64,000 bases of DNA from an uncultured Veillonellaceae bacterium (GCA_949286115.1 CASEBK010000031.1:1-64000), one strand, 5' to 3'. Shown: positions 44,700 to 52,683, counted from the stretch's first letter. Notes: generated by a model not told the origin, from the sequence alone. Program-made: numbers and translations.

Positions 44700-45344
44700 A
44701 TGAAAATCGCTCCTTCTTTATTGTCTGCAGACTTTGCTCATTTGGCGGAGGAAGTGCAGGATATCAGCCGCGGCGGGGCCGATCTGCTTCATCTGGACGT
44801 GATGGATGGCCATTTTGTACCGAATCTGACGTTTGGCGCGCCGGTGATCCAGGTGCTTCGAAGCACAACGGAGATCCCCTTTGATGCGCATCTCATGACT
44901 TATCACCCGGAAGCCTATTTTGGGCCGCTGGAAAAAGCGGGCGTGGCGATGATCTCGTTCCATGCGGAAGCCGCCGTTCACCACGACAGGCTCATCCATG
45001 ATATCCGCGAACGGGGGATTCAGGCGGGGCTGGCCCTCAATCCGGGGTCGCCGCTGTCTCTTGTGGAAGAAGTGCTGCCCATCTTGGATTTTGTGCTCAT
45101 CATGTCCGTCAATCCCGGTTTCGGCGGACAGAAATTTATTTCCTATACCCTGGATAAGATCCGCCGGCTGCGCCGTCTGGCCGAGGAAAAGGGGAATCCG
45201 GCCCTTCAGATCGAAGTAGACGGCGGCGTGACGTCGGACAATGCCGGGGCACTTGCTGCGGCCGGTGCAGACATTCTCGTAGCCGGTTCAGCTGTCTTTG
45301 GGAAAAAGGACAGAGCAGCGGCGATCGCAGCGCTTCGCTGCTGA
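44700..45344 (+). CDS. rpe: Ribulose-phosphate 3-epimerase
   Basis: 214 residues, a TIM barrel with the family landmarks KIAPSLLSADFAHL, HLDVMDGHFVPNLTFG, MSVNPGFGGQKF and VDGGVTSDNAG. It interconverts ribulose- and xylulose-5-phosphate in the pentose phosphate pathway. It closes the stp-prkC-rsgA-rpe unit, and a terminator follows. Confidence 0.97.
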   Translation: MKIAPSLLSADFAHLAEEVQDISRGGADLLHLDVMDGHFVPNLTFGAPVIQVLRSTTEIPFDAHLMTYHPEAYFGPLEKAGVAMISFHAEAAVHHDRLIHDIRERGIQAGLALNPGSPLSLVEEVLPILDFVLIMSVNPGFGGQKFISYTLDKIRRLRRLAEEKGNPALQIEVDGGVTSDNAGALAAAGADILVAGSAVFGKKDRAAAIAALRC

Positions 45345-45351
45345 TCTTATG

Positions 45352-45380
45352 AGCCCACATTCGCTGTGGGCTTTCCTTTT
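45352..45380 (+). terminator. Terminator after rpe
   Basis: AGCCCACA, loop TTCGC and TGTGGGCT are followed by TTCCTTTT. Confidence 0.85.
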
Positions 45381-45400
45381 CAAAAAGAAAGGATCTTACT

Positions 45401-46270
45401 TTGCAGACCAATACCATTCAGCACTATCTCAGTCATAACGGAATACGCCTCACCGTAGCCGATACTTCCAGCGCAGCAGCAGAGGCAGAATCCATCCATC
45501 ATCTGCCGCGTATTTCCGCGGCGATCCTCTCCAAAGCGATGACCGGTGCCGCAGTTCTGGCAAATGACTTCAAAAATCATGAAGGAGTCTCTTTCAAGTG
45601 GATCACCGGAAGTCCTTTGGGGAATATCCATGTGGATGCCTATGACGGTCATTTTGTGCGCGGTTATATCGATCACCCCGAAGCCGGCGCGGGCATTCCT
45701 TATACGCCGGAAAATGAAGCGATGCTTGCCGCCGCCAGAGGACAGCTCTTCGTGACGCGCTATTCTCTTTTGAAAATGCCCTATACGAGCACAGTCAATC
45801 TCAGTCGCGGGGAAGTCTCGGCAGGACTTACAGAATACCTCAATACGTCGGAACAAACTCTGTCCGCTGTGTCTTTGGCTCTTAAAATGGACGAAGACGG
45901 TACGATCGTCCGTTCGGCCGGATTCCTCGCGCAGCTCATGCCGGAAGGCGATCTTCAAGCATTTGCTGCAGATTTCGGGGATATCGAAAAATGGGACCTC
46001 ACCGCAGAGAAGTCTTCGCCGAGGTCGCTGGAGACGCTTCTGGCAGAGGGGGGCTTTGAGCTCCTGGAAGAGATGCCGCTTGCCTTCCGCTGTACCTGCT
46101 CGGAAGAGCGCATCAGGGATACGCTCCTGACACTGCCTCCGGCAGAACGGGAAGGACTCCTGACAGAGCCTTCCATCGAGATCGTCTGCCATTACTGCGG
46201 CAAAAAATATGAGATCAGGAGAGAAGTTCTAAAAAAATGGTTCAATGAAGAGAAAAAGGGGGTCCAATAA
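45401..46270 (+). CDS. hslO: Hsp33 redox-regulated chaperone
   Basis: 289 residues from a TTG start (AAAGGA eight bases upstream; no nearby ATG gives the full domain). The N-terminal chaperone domain has ISAAILSKAMTGAAVLAN, and the C-terminal redox switch carries FRCTCSEERI and VCHYCGKK, the CxC and CxxC zinc ligands. Oxidation releases zinc and activates the holdase. It precedes mtnP by one base. Confidence 0.95.
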   Translation: MQTNTIQHYLSHNGIRLTVADTSSAAAEAESIHHLPRISAAILSKAMTGAAVLANDFKNHEGVSFKWITGSPLGNIHVDAYDGHFVRGYIDHPEAGAGIPYTPENEAMLAAARGQLFVTRYSLLKMPYTSTVNLSRGEVSAGLTEYLNTSEQTLSAVSLALKMDEDGTIVRSAGFLAQLMPEGDLQAFAADFGDIEKWDLTAEKSSPRSLETLLAEGGFELLEEMPLAFRCTCSEERIRDTLLTLPPAEREGLLTEPSIEIVCHYCGKKYEIRREVLKKWFNEEKKGVQ

Positions 46271-46271
46271 C

Positions 46272-47066
46272 ATGAGTCGTTTGGCTTTTATCGGCGGGAC
46301 CGGCGTTTACGATCCGGGGATCCTGCAGAACATCTCCTCCCATACCATCGAGACACCCTATGGGACGGCCAGCTATGAGTCGGGCTTTTTCGGCGATCGG
46401 GAGATCATTTTTCTAGCCCGCCACGGAGTGCATCATACCATTCCGCCGCACAGGATCAATTATCGGGCGAACATCTATGCGCTGAAGATGCTGGATGTGA
46501 CAGCTGTGGTATCGACGACTGCCGTGGGTTCGCTCAATCCGGACTATAAGCCCGGCGACCTGGTGCTGGTCGATCAGTTCATCGATATGACGAAATCCCG
46601 GATCGGTACTTTTTTCGATGGAGAGCGATACGGCGTGGCCCATCTGGATATGACCCATCCTTACTGTGAAACGCTTCGTCAGGCAGTCCTGGCTGCAGGA
46701 AAAGAAGCGGGCATCACGATTCACCCGCACGGCACCTATATCTGTACCGAAGGGCCGCGTTTCGAGACGCCGGCGGAGATCCGGGCGTTCCGGATGTGGG
46801 GCGCCGACGTGGTGGGCATGACAAATGCCCCGGAGTGTCAGCTCGCCCGCGAGGCGGAGATCTGCTATGCGACGATTTCCATGGTCACCAATTTTGCGGC
46901 CGGGATATCGAAGACGGAACTGACGCACAAAGAAGTGGTGGACTGCATGGCCCAGAATATTTCGAGCTTCCGAAAGATCATCACGATCCTGTCCGGCTCG
47001 TATGATCCTGATACGGACTGTGTCTGCCGCCATGCCGCAGCAGCTTTCGGAGGATTCCATTTATGA
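46272..47066 (+). CDS. mtnP: Methylthio-nucleoside phosphorylase, MTAP family, with 6-oxopurine-type pocket
   Basis: 264 residues. It is a class I nucleoside phosphorylase with IGGTGVYDPGIL, RHGVHHTIPPHRINYRAN and TEGPRFETPAEI. The purine-pocket segment reads MVTNFAAG with Asn207 and Ala209. From family knowledge, methylthioadenosine phosphorylases have Asp at both places, while methylthioinosine phosphorylase of Pseudomonas has Asn and Ala. With an MTA/SAH deaminase encoded in the same cluster (mtaD), this enzyme may act on methylthioinosine rather than MTA. The symbol marks the family, not the tested substrate. Confidence 0.85.
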   Translation: MSRLAFIGGTGVYDPGILQNISSHTIETPYGTASYESGFFGDREIIFLARHGVHHTIPPHRINYRANIYALKMLDVTAVVSTTAVGSLNPDYKPGDLVLVDQFIDMTKSRIGTFFDGERYGVAHLDMTHPYCETLRQAVLAAGKEAGITIHPHGTYICTEGPRFETPAEIRAFRMWGADVVGMTNAPECQLAREAEICYATISMVTNFAAGISKTELTHKEVVDCMAQNISSFRKIITILSGSYDPDTDCVCRHAAAAFGGFHL

Positions 47067-48118
47067 AAGAAACGCTTCGTTCGCTCTGCTGGGAAGGGGA
47101 TGCGCTCCGGATCATCGATCAGACGAAACTTCCGGAAGCGCTATCATATCGGCGCTGCAGGACCTCCCGCGAAGTGGCGGATGCGATCCGTATGCTGGCT
47201 GTACGGGGCGCTCCGGCGATCGGAGTGGCGGCGGCGTATGCCTGCGTGCTGGCTTTCAGGGAAGCTGCCGCCGGGACATGGGAAGAGACTGCGGCCAGAT
47301 TCCATGCGCTCTGCCGTGAGCTTGAGGAGGCGCGGCCCACAGCGGTGAACCTCTCCTGGGGTGTCGCGCAGATGGAGCGCACATTTGAAAGTGCATCGCC
47401 GGAAAATGCGGAAACGATGCTTCTGGCACGGGCAAAGGCTATCGAAGCGGAAGACGTGGACACGTGCCGGCGTATCGGGGCAAACGGCGCGGCGCTCTTT
47501 GCGGGGCGGAAAGGACTGCGCATCCTGACGCACTGCAATACGGGAGCGCTCGCGACCGCCGGGATCGGGACCGCTTTTGGCGTCCTCGCGACGCTCGCTT
47601 CGCGCGGTCAGATCGAATGTGTCTACGCAGATGAGACGCGGCCGCTCCTGCAGGGGGCGCGCCTTACGGCGACAGAGCTCGTGGCTGATGAGATCCCGTG
47701 CTGCCTCATCGCGGATACTATGGCGGCGGCCGTCATGCGGGGCAAAAAGATCGATGCGGTCATCGTCGGAGCAGACCGCATCGCTGCCAATGGCGATACA
47801 GCCAATAAGATCGGCACCTATGGCCTGGCGGTGCTGGCCGCCTATCATCACATCCCGTTTTATATCGCAGCGCCGTTTTCTACTTTCGATTTTTCCATCC
47901 GGAGCGGGAAGGAGATCGTGATCGAAGAACGGAATGCGGACGAAGTTCGCCGTTTTGGAGGCATATACACCGCGCCCAAGACCGTGCCGGTATACAATCC
48001 TGCGTTTGATGTGACACCGGCGGCACTCATCCGCGGTATCATTACAGAGAGAGGCGTGCTCGTTCCGCCTTATGCAGAAAGCATTGCCCAGTATGAAAGG
48101 AGTTTGTCTCATGAATGA
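47063..48118 (+). CDS. mtnA: S-methyl-5-thioribose-1-phosphate isomerase
   Basis: 351 residues. It has IRMLAVRGAPAIGVAAAYA near residue 50, CNTGALATAGIGTA with the catalytic Cys near residue 160, and GADRIAANGDTANKIGTY with the catalytic Asp near 240. It isomerises the product of the phosphorylase to methylthioribulose-1-phosphate. It overlaps mtnP by four bases and ahcY by eight. The later genes of the classical methionine salvage pathway are not present here. Confidence 0.94.
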   Translation: MKETLRSLCWEGDALRIIDQTKLPEALSYRRCRTSREVADAIRMLAVRGAPAIGVAAAYACVLAFREAAAGTWEETAARFHALCRELEEARPTAVNLSWGVAQMERTFESASPENAETMLLARAKAIEAEDVDTCRRIGANGAALFAGRKGLRILTHCNTGALATAGIGTAFGVLATLASRGQIECVYADETRPLLQGARLTATELVADEIPCCLIADTMAAAVMRGKKIDAVIVGADRIAANGDTANKIGTYGLAVLAAYHHIPFYIAAPFSTFDFSIRSGKEIVIEERNADEVRRFGGIYTAPKTVPVYNPAFDVTPAALIRGIITERGVLVPPYAESIAQYERSLSHE

Positions 48119-49355
48119 TTCCATGATCCGGGATATTTCCCTCGCTGAGGAAGGGATGCAGCGCATCCGCTGGGTAGAAAACTTTATGCCCGCGCTGAAT
48201 CATCTGCGGGAAGATTTCATCAAAGAGCAGGTCTTCAAAGGCAAGACCATCGTCATGTCCATTCACCTTGAAGCGAAGACTGCCTATCTTGCGCTGACGC
48301 TCAAAGCGGCCGGCGCGGATGTGATCGTCACGGGGAGCAATCCGCTTTCCACTCAGGATCCCATCGCAGCCGGCCTCGTCAGTCAGGGCGTGACGGTCTA
48401 TGCTTGGCATGGCTGTACGGATGAAGAATATACGATGTTCCTGAACAAGGCGCTGGATCATAAACCGCACATCATCATCGACGACGGCGGCGACCTGGTG
48501 AATCTCCTACACACCACGCGGAAGGATGCGCGGGAACGGCTCATCGGCGGTTCGGAAGAGACTACGACAGGGATCCATCGTCTGAAAAATCTGGAACGGA
48601 ACGGACGGCTCGCGTTCCCGATGATCGCAGTGAATGATTCGTACTGCAAGTATCTTTTCGATAACCGGTATGGCACCGGTCAGTCTGCATGGGACGGCAT
48701 CATCCGCAGCACTAACCTCACCGTGACGGGCAAGACCGTCGTCATCGCAGGATATGGCTGGTGCGGCAAAGGCTGCTCCATGCGGGCCAAAGGCCTCGGC
48801 GCTCATGTCATCGTGACTGAAGTCGATCCCATCAAGGCCATCGAAGCAGTCTTTGACGGATTCGATGTCATGCCCATGGACGAGGCGGCTCCTCTGGGAG
48901 ATATCTTCCTCACCGTGACCGGTGATATCAACGTCATCGTAGAGAAACATTTCCTGAAGATGAAAAACGGTGCTATCTGTGCGAATGCCGGGCATTTCGA
49001 CGTAGAAGTCAGCAAAAAAGATCTGGACCGCATCTGCACGTCACACTATGAAGCACGGAAAAATATCGAGGGCTATGTGCTGCCCAACGGTAAAACGGTG
49101 TATCTCATGGCGGAAGGCCGTCTCGTCAATCTGGCGGCCGGGGACGGACATCCCGCAGAGATCATGGATCTTTCCTTTGCCATGCAGGCGCTCGCCGCGT
49201 CGTACCTCTGCCAGCATGCAGGAGAGCTCAGACCGCATCTGTACCTTTTGCCGCGTGAGCTGGATCGGCGCATCGCGGAGATCAAACTGCGCTCCATGGG
49301 CTATGCCATCGATACGCTCACACAGGAGCAGCAGGATTATCTGAATCAGGAATAA
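48111..49355 (+). CDS. ahcY: S-adenosylhomocysteine hydrolase family protein (short archaeal/Thermotoga type)
   Basis: 414 residues from the ATG at 48111 (RBS AAAGGAG). It has the NAD-binding loop GYGWCGKGCSMRAKGLGA, the substrate-side segments SIHLEAKTAYLALTLKAAGADV and DDGGDLVNLLHT, and the C-terminal helix typical of AhcY. It is about 415 residues, the short form without the eukaryote-type insertion. Short forms paired with an SAH deaminase are known to act as S-inosylhomocysteine hydrolases in methanogens. Because mtaD follows directly, that activity is a real alternative here. Confidence 0.88.
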   Translation: MNDSMIRDISLAEEGMQRIRWVENFMPALNHLREDFIKEQVFKGKTIVMSIHLEAKTAYLALTLKAAGADVIVTGSNPLSTQDPIAAGLVSQGVTVYAWHGCTDEEYTMFLNKALDHKPHIIIDDGGDLVNLLHTTRKDARERLIGGSEETTTGIHRLKNLERNGRLAFPMIAVNDSYCKYLFDNRYGTGQSAWDGIIRSTNLTVTGKTVVIAGYGWCGKGCSMRAKGLGAHVIVTEVDPIKAIEAVFDGFDVMPMDEAAPLGDIFLTVTGDINVIVEKHFLKMKNGAICANAGHFDVEVSKKDLDRICTSHYEARKNIEGYVLPNGKTVYLMAEGRLVNLAAGDGHPAEIMDLSFAMQALAASYLCQHAGELRPHLYLLPRELDRRIAEIKLRSMGYAIDTLTQEQQDYLNQE

Positions 49356-49368
49356 AAGGAGGCGCGCC

Positions 49369-50658
49369 ATGAAGAAGCTGATCACCAATGTGGCGGTCTA
49401 TGCCGACGGAAAGGTATCGGAAGGGAAAAATATCCTCATCGATGGGAAGCGCATTGTTTCCTTCCCGGGGCACCCGGAAAAGATAGAAGATGCAGAGCAG
49501 ATCGATGGGGCAGGGATGCTCGCACTTCCGGGGCTGGTCAATACGCATACTCACGTGGCAATGACGCTGTTCCGCAGCTATGCGGATGACCTGGCGCTCA
49601 TGGACTGGCTGCAGAACATGATCTGGCCTGCGGAAGCTCATCTCGACGATGACATCGTCTACTGGGGGAGCACACTCGCTTTCGCAGAAATGATCCGCGG
49701 AGGGACTACGGCCTTCTGTGATATGTACATGTTCATGGATTCCTGCGCCAAGGCTGCCGAAGCGGCAGGGATCCGCGGCAATATTGCCAGAGGACTGGCA
49801 GGCGTCACACCGAACGGCATGAAATCGCTGGAGGAGAACGTTGAACTTTTCCGGAAATGGAACAACGCCTGCGACGGACGTATCCGCGTGATGCTCGGTC
49901 CTCACGCGCCGTATACCTGTCCGCCGGACTATCTCAAAAAAGTGCGGGATACCGCAGAGAAATACAGCATTCCCATCCATATCCACCTGTCGGAAACGAA
50001 AGGGGAGGTGGACACCTGCCGGGAAAAATTCGGCGTGACGCCTATCGCGCTGATGGATCAGATCGGTCTCTTTGACTGCCCAACGCTGGCGGCGCACTGC
50101 GTGCACGTCACCGACGAGGACATTGAGATCATGGCTAAAAAGCATGTGTGCGTGGCACACAATCCGGGAAGCAACCTGAAACTGGCCTCGGGCATCGCAC
50201 CGGTGCCGAAGATGCAGAAAGCAGGCATCACCGTCGGCCTCGGCACAGACGGTGCCTCCAGCAATAACAAACTGGATATGTTTGCGGAAATGCGCCTGGC
50301 TGCGCTGATCCACAAAGCAGCAACGCTCGATCCCTTCGCTGTCAAAGCAGACGATGCGCTCCGCATGGGGACCAAAGACGGGGCGAAATGTCTCGGCTAT
50401 GATGATCTGGGAGAACTGAAAGAAGGGTATCTTGCAGATCTCATTCTGGTCGACCGGAGCGAATGGCACTGGAAACCGCGCTTCAACAGCATCTCTCTGG
50501 CCGTCTATGCAGGAAACTCCATGGACGTCGACACCGTCATGGTCAACGGGGAGCTTCTCATGCGCCACAAAGAGCTCCTTACCATCGACACGGAAAAACT
50601 CAATTACGAGGTCGAGAGAGTCACGAAAAAACTGTACGCGTTCAAACACGAAAACTAA
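49369..50658 (+). CDS. mtaD: 5'-methylthioadenosine / S-adenosylhomocysteine deaminase
   Basis: 429 residues, amidohydrolase fold. Metal ligands lie in NTHTHVAMTLFRSYADD (residues about 62-78), the substrate helix is IHIHLSETKGEV (about 203-214), and the second-metal region is GLGTDGASSNNKLDM (about 288). It deaminates MTA and SAH to the inosine forms. The RBS AAGGAGG stands 14 bases after the ahcY stop, so it is the last gene of the salvage operon. Confidence 0.93.
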   Translation: MKKLITNVAVYADGKVSEGKNILIDGKRIVSFPGHPEKIEDAEQIDGAGMLALPGLVNTHTHVAMTLFRSYADDLALMDWLQNMIWPAEAHLDDDIVYWGSTLAFAEMIRGGTTAFCDMYMFMDSCAKAAEAAGIRGNIARGLAGVTPNGMKSLEENVELFRKWNNACDGRIRVMLGPHAPYTCPPDYLKKVRDTAEKYSIPIHIHLSETKGEVDTCREKFGVTPIALMDQIGLFDCPTLAAHCVHVTDEDIEIMAKKHVCVAHNPGSNLKLASGIAPVPKMQKAGITVGLGTDGASSNNKLDMFAEMRLAALIHKAATLDPFAVKADDALRMGTKDGAKCLGYDDLGELKEGYLADLILVDRSEWHWKPRFNSISLAVYAGNSMDVDTVMVNGELLMRHKELLTIDTEKLNYEVERVTKKLYAFKHEN

Positions 50659-50991
50659 ACTTGGGCAAACAAAAAAGCAGGGGACATGCCTCTGCTTTTT
50701 GTCATTCCTTTTCCAAGTCCAAACCGCTTCCGCTTGGCCGCTGCAAATTCTTCATTCGTGAGCGCTCCGGCAGCATAACGTCGCCACAAAGCTTGACTCA
50801 CCTTCTATGGGAACTGTATCTGCATGAAAAAAGGAGACACCCATTCGTATCGATGCAGACACGGCCCTATCAGAATCATAATACCTATCAACGTCTGTAT
50901 GGATCGTCTTGCTCTCATCCATGAGGTGGGCTAATTCCTTTATACCGGCTGTGTCAATAGACAGCTTCAGGACATGTATAAAATTGAAAGC
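50655..50991 (-). pseudogene. Frameshifted remnant of a SHOCT-domain protein
   Basis: On the minus strand one frame gives about 60 protein-like residues (KLSIDTAGIKELAHLMDE, then RYYDSDRAVSASIRMGVSFF). After a one-base shift near 50790-50800 the frame continues ALWRRYAAGALTNEEFAAAK, the hallmark of the short C-terminal SHOCT domain, then runs to a stop at 50655. The N-terminal part is cut by a stop at 50992. It is a decayed gene end at the border of the prophage, and its tail overlaps the mtaD terminator. Confidence 0.6.
50671..50701 (+). terminator. Terminator of the salvage operon
   Basis: AAAAGCAGGGG and CTCTGCTTTTT arms, then T. It lies within the 3' end of the SHOCT remnant on the other strand. 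Confidence 0.8.
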
Positions 50992-50994
50992 CTA

Positions 50995-51238
50995 AAAGGA
51001 CCGGAATATTTATAAAAGTCCTTGCTCCTTTTTATTACTTCCGATAACATTAAATTATCGGAAGTAAAGTTTTTGCTCGTTTTATCTATTTTTACCTCGT
51101 TTTTATTTGCTGAAAAAACTCGCAAAAAGCCCTATTTTATCGTGTTTTTGCGAATACCTCTTCGTACTTATCTATAGTTAGCATTTGTGTGGATTTCGCC
51201 CTGACTGCGGCAAAATCTGCGGCAAACTATTTTCAAAA
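50995..51238. other. AT-rich junction between host genes and prophage
   Basis: About 245 bases, much richer in A and T than the flanks, without an open frame. It holds a perfect 11-bp inverted repeat with a 7-base loop (ACTTCCGATAA at 51037 with TTATCGGAAGT at 51055) and a second pair TCGCAAAAA/TTTTTGCGA (51120-51153). It is a candidate site for the prophage attachment core, but the other end lies outside the window, so no direct repeat can be shown. Confidence 0.4.
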
Positions 51239-51280
51239 AATAAAGAGAGGGCCGATGTTTTTCGGCCCCCTCTTTATTTC
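51239..51280. terminator. Terminator at the end of the prophage late operon
   Basis: AATAAAGAGAGGGCCGA and TCGGCCCCCTCTTTATT form a long stem with T and A tracts on both sides. It overlaps the last codons of the spanin-like gene. Confidence 0.9.
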
Positions 51281-51639
51281 AATAAAGCAAAAATCATAAT
51301 CAAAGCAGAAACTGCAGCCCACGTGTCCCGCTGTCTTTTCAGCCGGTCATGTGTCTTCCTCTGCTCCTCCGCGGATTGCTGCAAGGATTGATTCGCCTTG
51401 CTCAATGAGGTCTGCGATTGTTTGATTGCTGTTTCCGAGTCGGTCAGCTGTGTCTTGAGCGTCTCGATTTGCTGCGCCTGCTCCTGCTGCTGCGTCTTGA
51501 GCTGCTGAAATATGGTCTCCAGCTGTGTCAATTGAGTCTCCGTTACGGTGTACGTCGGCTCGGCCGCCGAGATAGTAACCGGCGCAGAAAATAACAGCAG
51601 CAAAGCAGCAATATATAATCCCTTTCTTAATCGTCTCAT
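51274..51639 (-). CDS. Spanin-like protein (signal peptide, coiled coil, C-terminal membrane helix)
   Basis: 121 residues: a basic start and hydrophobic segment with a possible cleavage at TISAA, then a Gln/Thr-rich coiled coil (TQLETIFQQLKTQQQEQAQ to about residue 100) and a final hydrophobic helix (AAVSALIMIFALL). This topology is that of unimolecular spanins, which fuse inner and outer membranes at lysis, except that no lipobox Cys is seen. It overlaps the DUF2829 stop (ATGA). Another plausible gene fills almost the same bases in a different frame. Confidence 0.6.
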   Translation of the reverse strand: MRRLRKGLYIAALLLLFSAPVTISAAEPTYTVTETQLTQLETIFQQLKTQQQEQAQQIETLKTQLTDSETAIKQSQTSLSKANQSLQQSAEEQRKTHDRLKRQRDTWAAVSALIMIFALLK

Positions 51640-51643
51640 TCAT
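51347..51643 (-). CDS. Overlapping small membrane protein, candidate second spanin component
   Basis: 98 residues in another frame of the preceding gene. An N-terminal membrane segment (GIIYCCFAAVIFCAGYYLGG) is followed by a soluble Ala/Asp-rich helix ending DLIEQGESILAAIRGG. The ATG is six bases after GGGAGA, a better-spaced ribosome site than that of the overlapping gene, whose ATG lies four bases further on. Rz/Rz1-type spanin genes are often nested like this. It could also be the only real gene of the two, or a chance frame. Confidence 0.45.
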   Translation of the reverse strand: MNETIKKGIIYCCFAAVIFCAGYYLGGRADVHRNGDSIDTAGDHISAAQDAAAGAGAANRDAQDTADRLGNSNQTIADLIEQGESILAAIRGGAEEDT

Positions 51644-51899
51644 TCACGATCTCCCAGTCATCGGCGAGCATGTCGCTCTGAGACGCAAGCCACCCGACGA
51701 GCACAGCTTTTCTCCGCGTGGAATCATGAGTGCACATGGCTATCGAAGGAAGGGCAATAGTATTATCCGGCATTGGGGCTATCGCCTTTTTGATGTCTTC
51801 ACCGGTCAGCAGGAAGACGTACATCCCCTTCCCGTTCCATCCTTTTCTGGACAGCTTTTTACCTGCTTTCATTTCTTCGAGTGCTTTTGAGAAATTCAT
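51636..51899 (-). CDS. DUF2829 (Tad2-type) phage protein
   Basis: 87 residues: NFSKALEEMKAGKKLSRKGWNGKGMYVFLL at the start, LPSIAMCTHDSTRRKAVLVGWLASQSDMLADDWEIV at the end. These two blocks are the signature of DUF2829. Some members, named Tad2, block the bacterial Thoeris defence by binding its cyclic ADP-ribose signal. Here it stands among the lysis genes of the prophage. The family is certain; the anti-defence role is inferred from relatives and not every member need have it. RBS AAGGAGG. Confidence 0.85.
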   Translation of the reverse strand: MNFSKALEEMKAGKKLSRKGWNGKGMYVFLLTGEDIKKAIAPMPDNTIALPSIAMCTHDSTRRKAVLVGWLASQSDMLADDWEIVNE

Positions 51900-51912
51900 A
51901 GTTTCCTCCTTT

Positions 51913-52011
51913 TCATATACCTAATATGAAGATGAACACAAAGCGGAAGGCCAACATTACGCAAACGATAACAAGCAACCGAAACATAATCCTATAAAAT
52001 TCTTCATCCAT
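51913..52011 (-). CDS. Putative 32-residue single-helix membrane peptide
   Basis: Starts MDEEFYRIMFRLL and is then almost wholly hydrophobic. AAGGAG lies about 11 bases upstream of the ATG, a somewhat long spacing. It lies between the amidase and DUF2829 genes, where holin or antiholin peptides are often found. No family is recognised, and the coding call rests on the ribosome site and composition. Confidence 0.4.
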   Translation of the reverse strand: MDEEFYRIMFRLLVIVCVMLAFRFVFIFILGI

Positions 52012-52026
52012 CTCATCTGCATCTCC

Positions 52027-52593
52027 TTACACCCCCTGCTGCTGGTAGAAAAGCGCCTTGCCTCTGATGGTATCGCCGCCGGTCATCCAGTCATCGTCAC
52101 CAGAGAGCACGGCGAGATCCCACCGCTCGCAGGTGTGCGCCGGGCCGTATGGGTCGCAGGGATAGAGTCCGTCCAGATTGTCCGCCGCTTCGGCGTGTGT
52201 CATGACGTGCTGGAGATTGATGGGGATATCCAGCGCCCCGGCGATGACGGCGACGACCTGCGCCAGGCATTCGATCTGCGCCGATGTGGGCGGGTAGTTC
52301 CCCAGATTGCACCCGCCGCCCGCATAGGCAACGGCGTCGGCGCAGCAGTCGAGCGCCGCGGCCACGGAGCCACTGTTGCGCATGTAAGTGGCCGCCACGG
52401 CGCTGTCAAAATCATGCGTCTTCTCAACGGAGCCGTCTGCGTGGATGGAAAAATGGTAGTCCGGGTAGTCGGCGTCATAGGCACAGCCTGTCCAGTGCAG
52501 GTAGATTTTCGGGTCTCGGTTCATAGCAATAGCTTCGACCCACAGATTATCTTTTGCCTCCGTAACGGTCTGTCTGATTTCTTCCAGTGTCAT
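52027..52593 (-). CDS. N-acetylmuramoyl-L-alanine amidase (phage endolysin)
   Basis: 188 residues of the amidase-2/PGRP type. Zinc ligands are probably the His of IYLHWTGCAYD (residue about 33) and the His of VMTHAEAAD (residue about 146), with CERWDLAVL as the closing motif; DSAVAATYMRN is the substrate-side helix. It has no signal peptide, so it should be released through a holin. It cleaves peptidoglycan between N-acetylmuramate and L-Ala. RBS GGGAGA. A terminator hairpin stands just upstream. Confidence 0.85.
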   Translation of the reverse strand: MTLEEIRQTVTEAKDNLWVEAIAMNRDPKIYLHWTGCAYDADYPDYHFSIHADGSVEKTHDFDSAVAATYMRNSGSVAAALDCCADAVAYAGGGCNLGNYPPTSAQIECLAQVVAVIAGALDIPINLQHVMTHAEAADNLDGLYPCDPYGPAHTCERWDLAVLSGDDDWMTGGDTIRGKALFYQQQGV

Positions 52594-52610
52594 TTTTATT
52601 CTCCCATAGC

Positions 52611-52643
52611 AAAAACGGCTTCTTCCTTCATCAGGAAGAGCCG
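52611..52643 (-). terminator. Terminator directly upstream of the endolysin gene
   Basis: On the minus strand, ACGGCTCTTCCT and AGGAAGAAGCCGT with a short loop, then TTTTT, ending about 20 bases before the amidase ATG. Read-through would be needed for lysis expression. Confidence 0.75.
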
Positions 52644-52683
52644 TATTCGCTGTACTGACAAAACCTCTGATATTTGCTACTTA

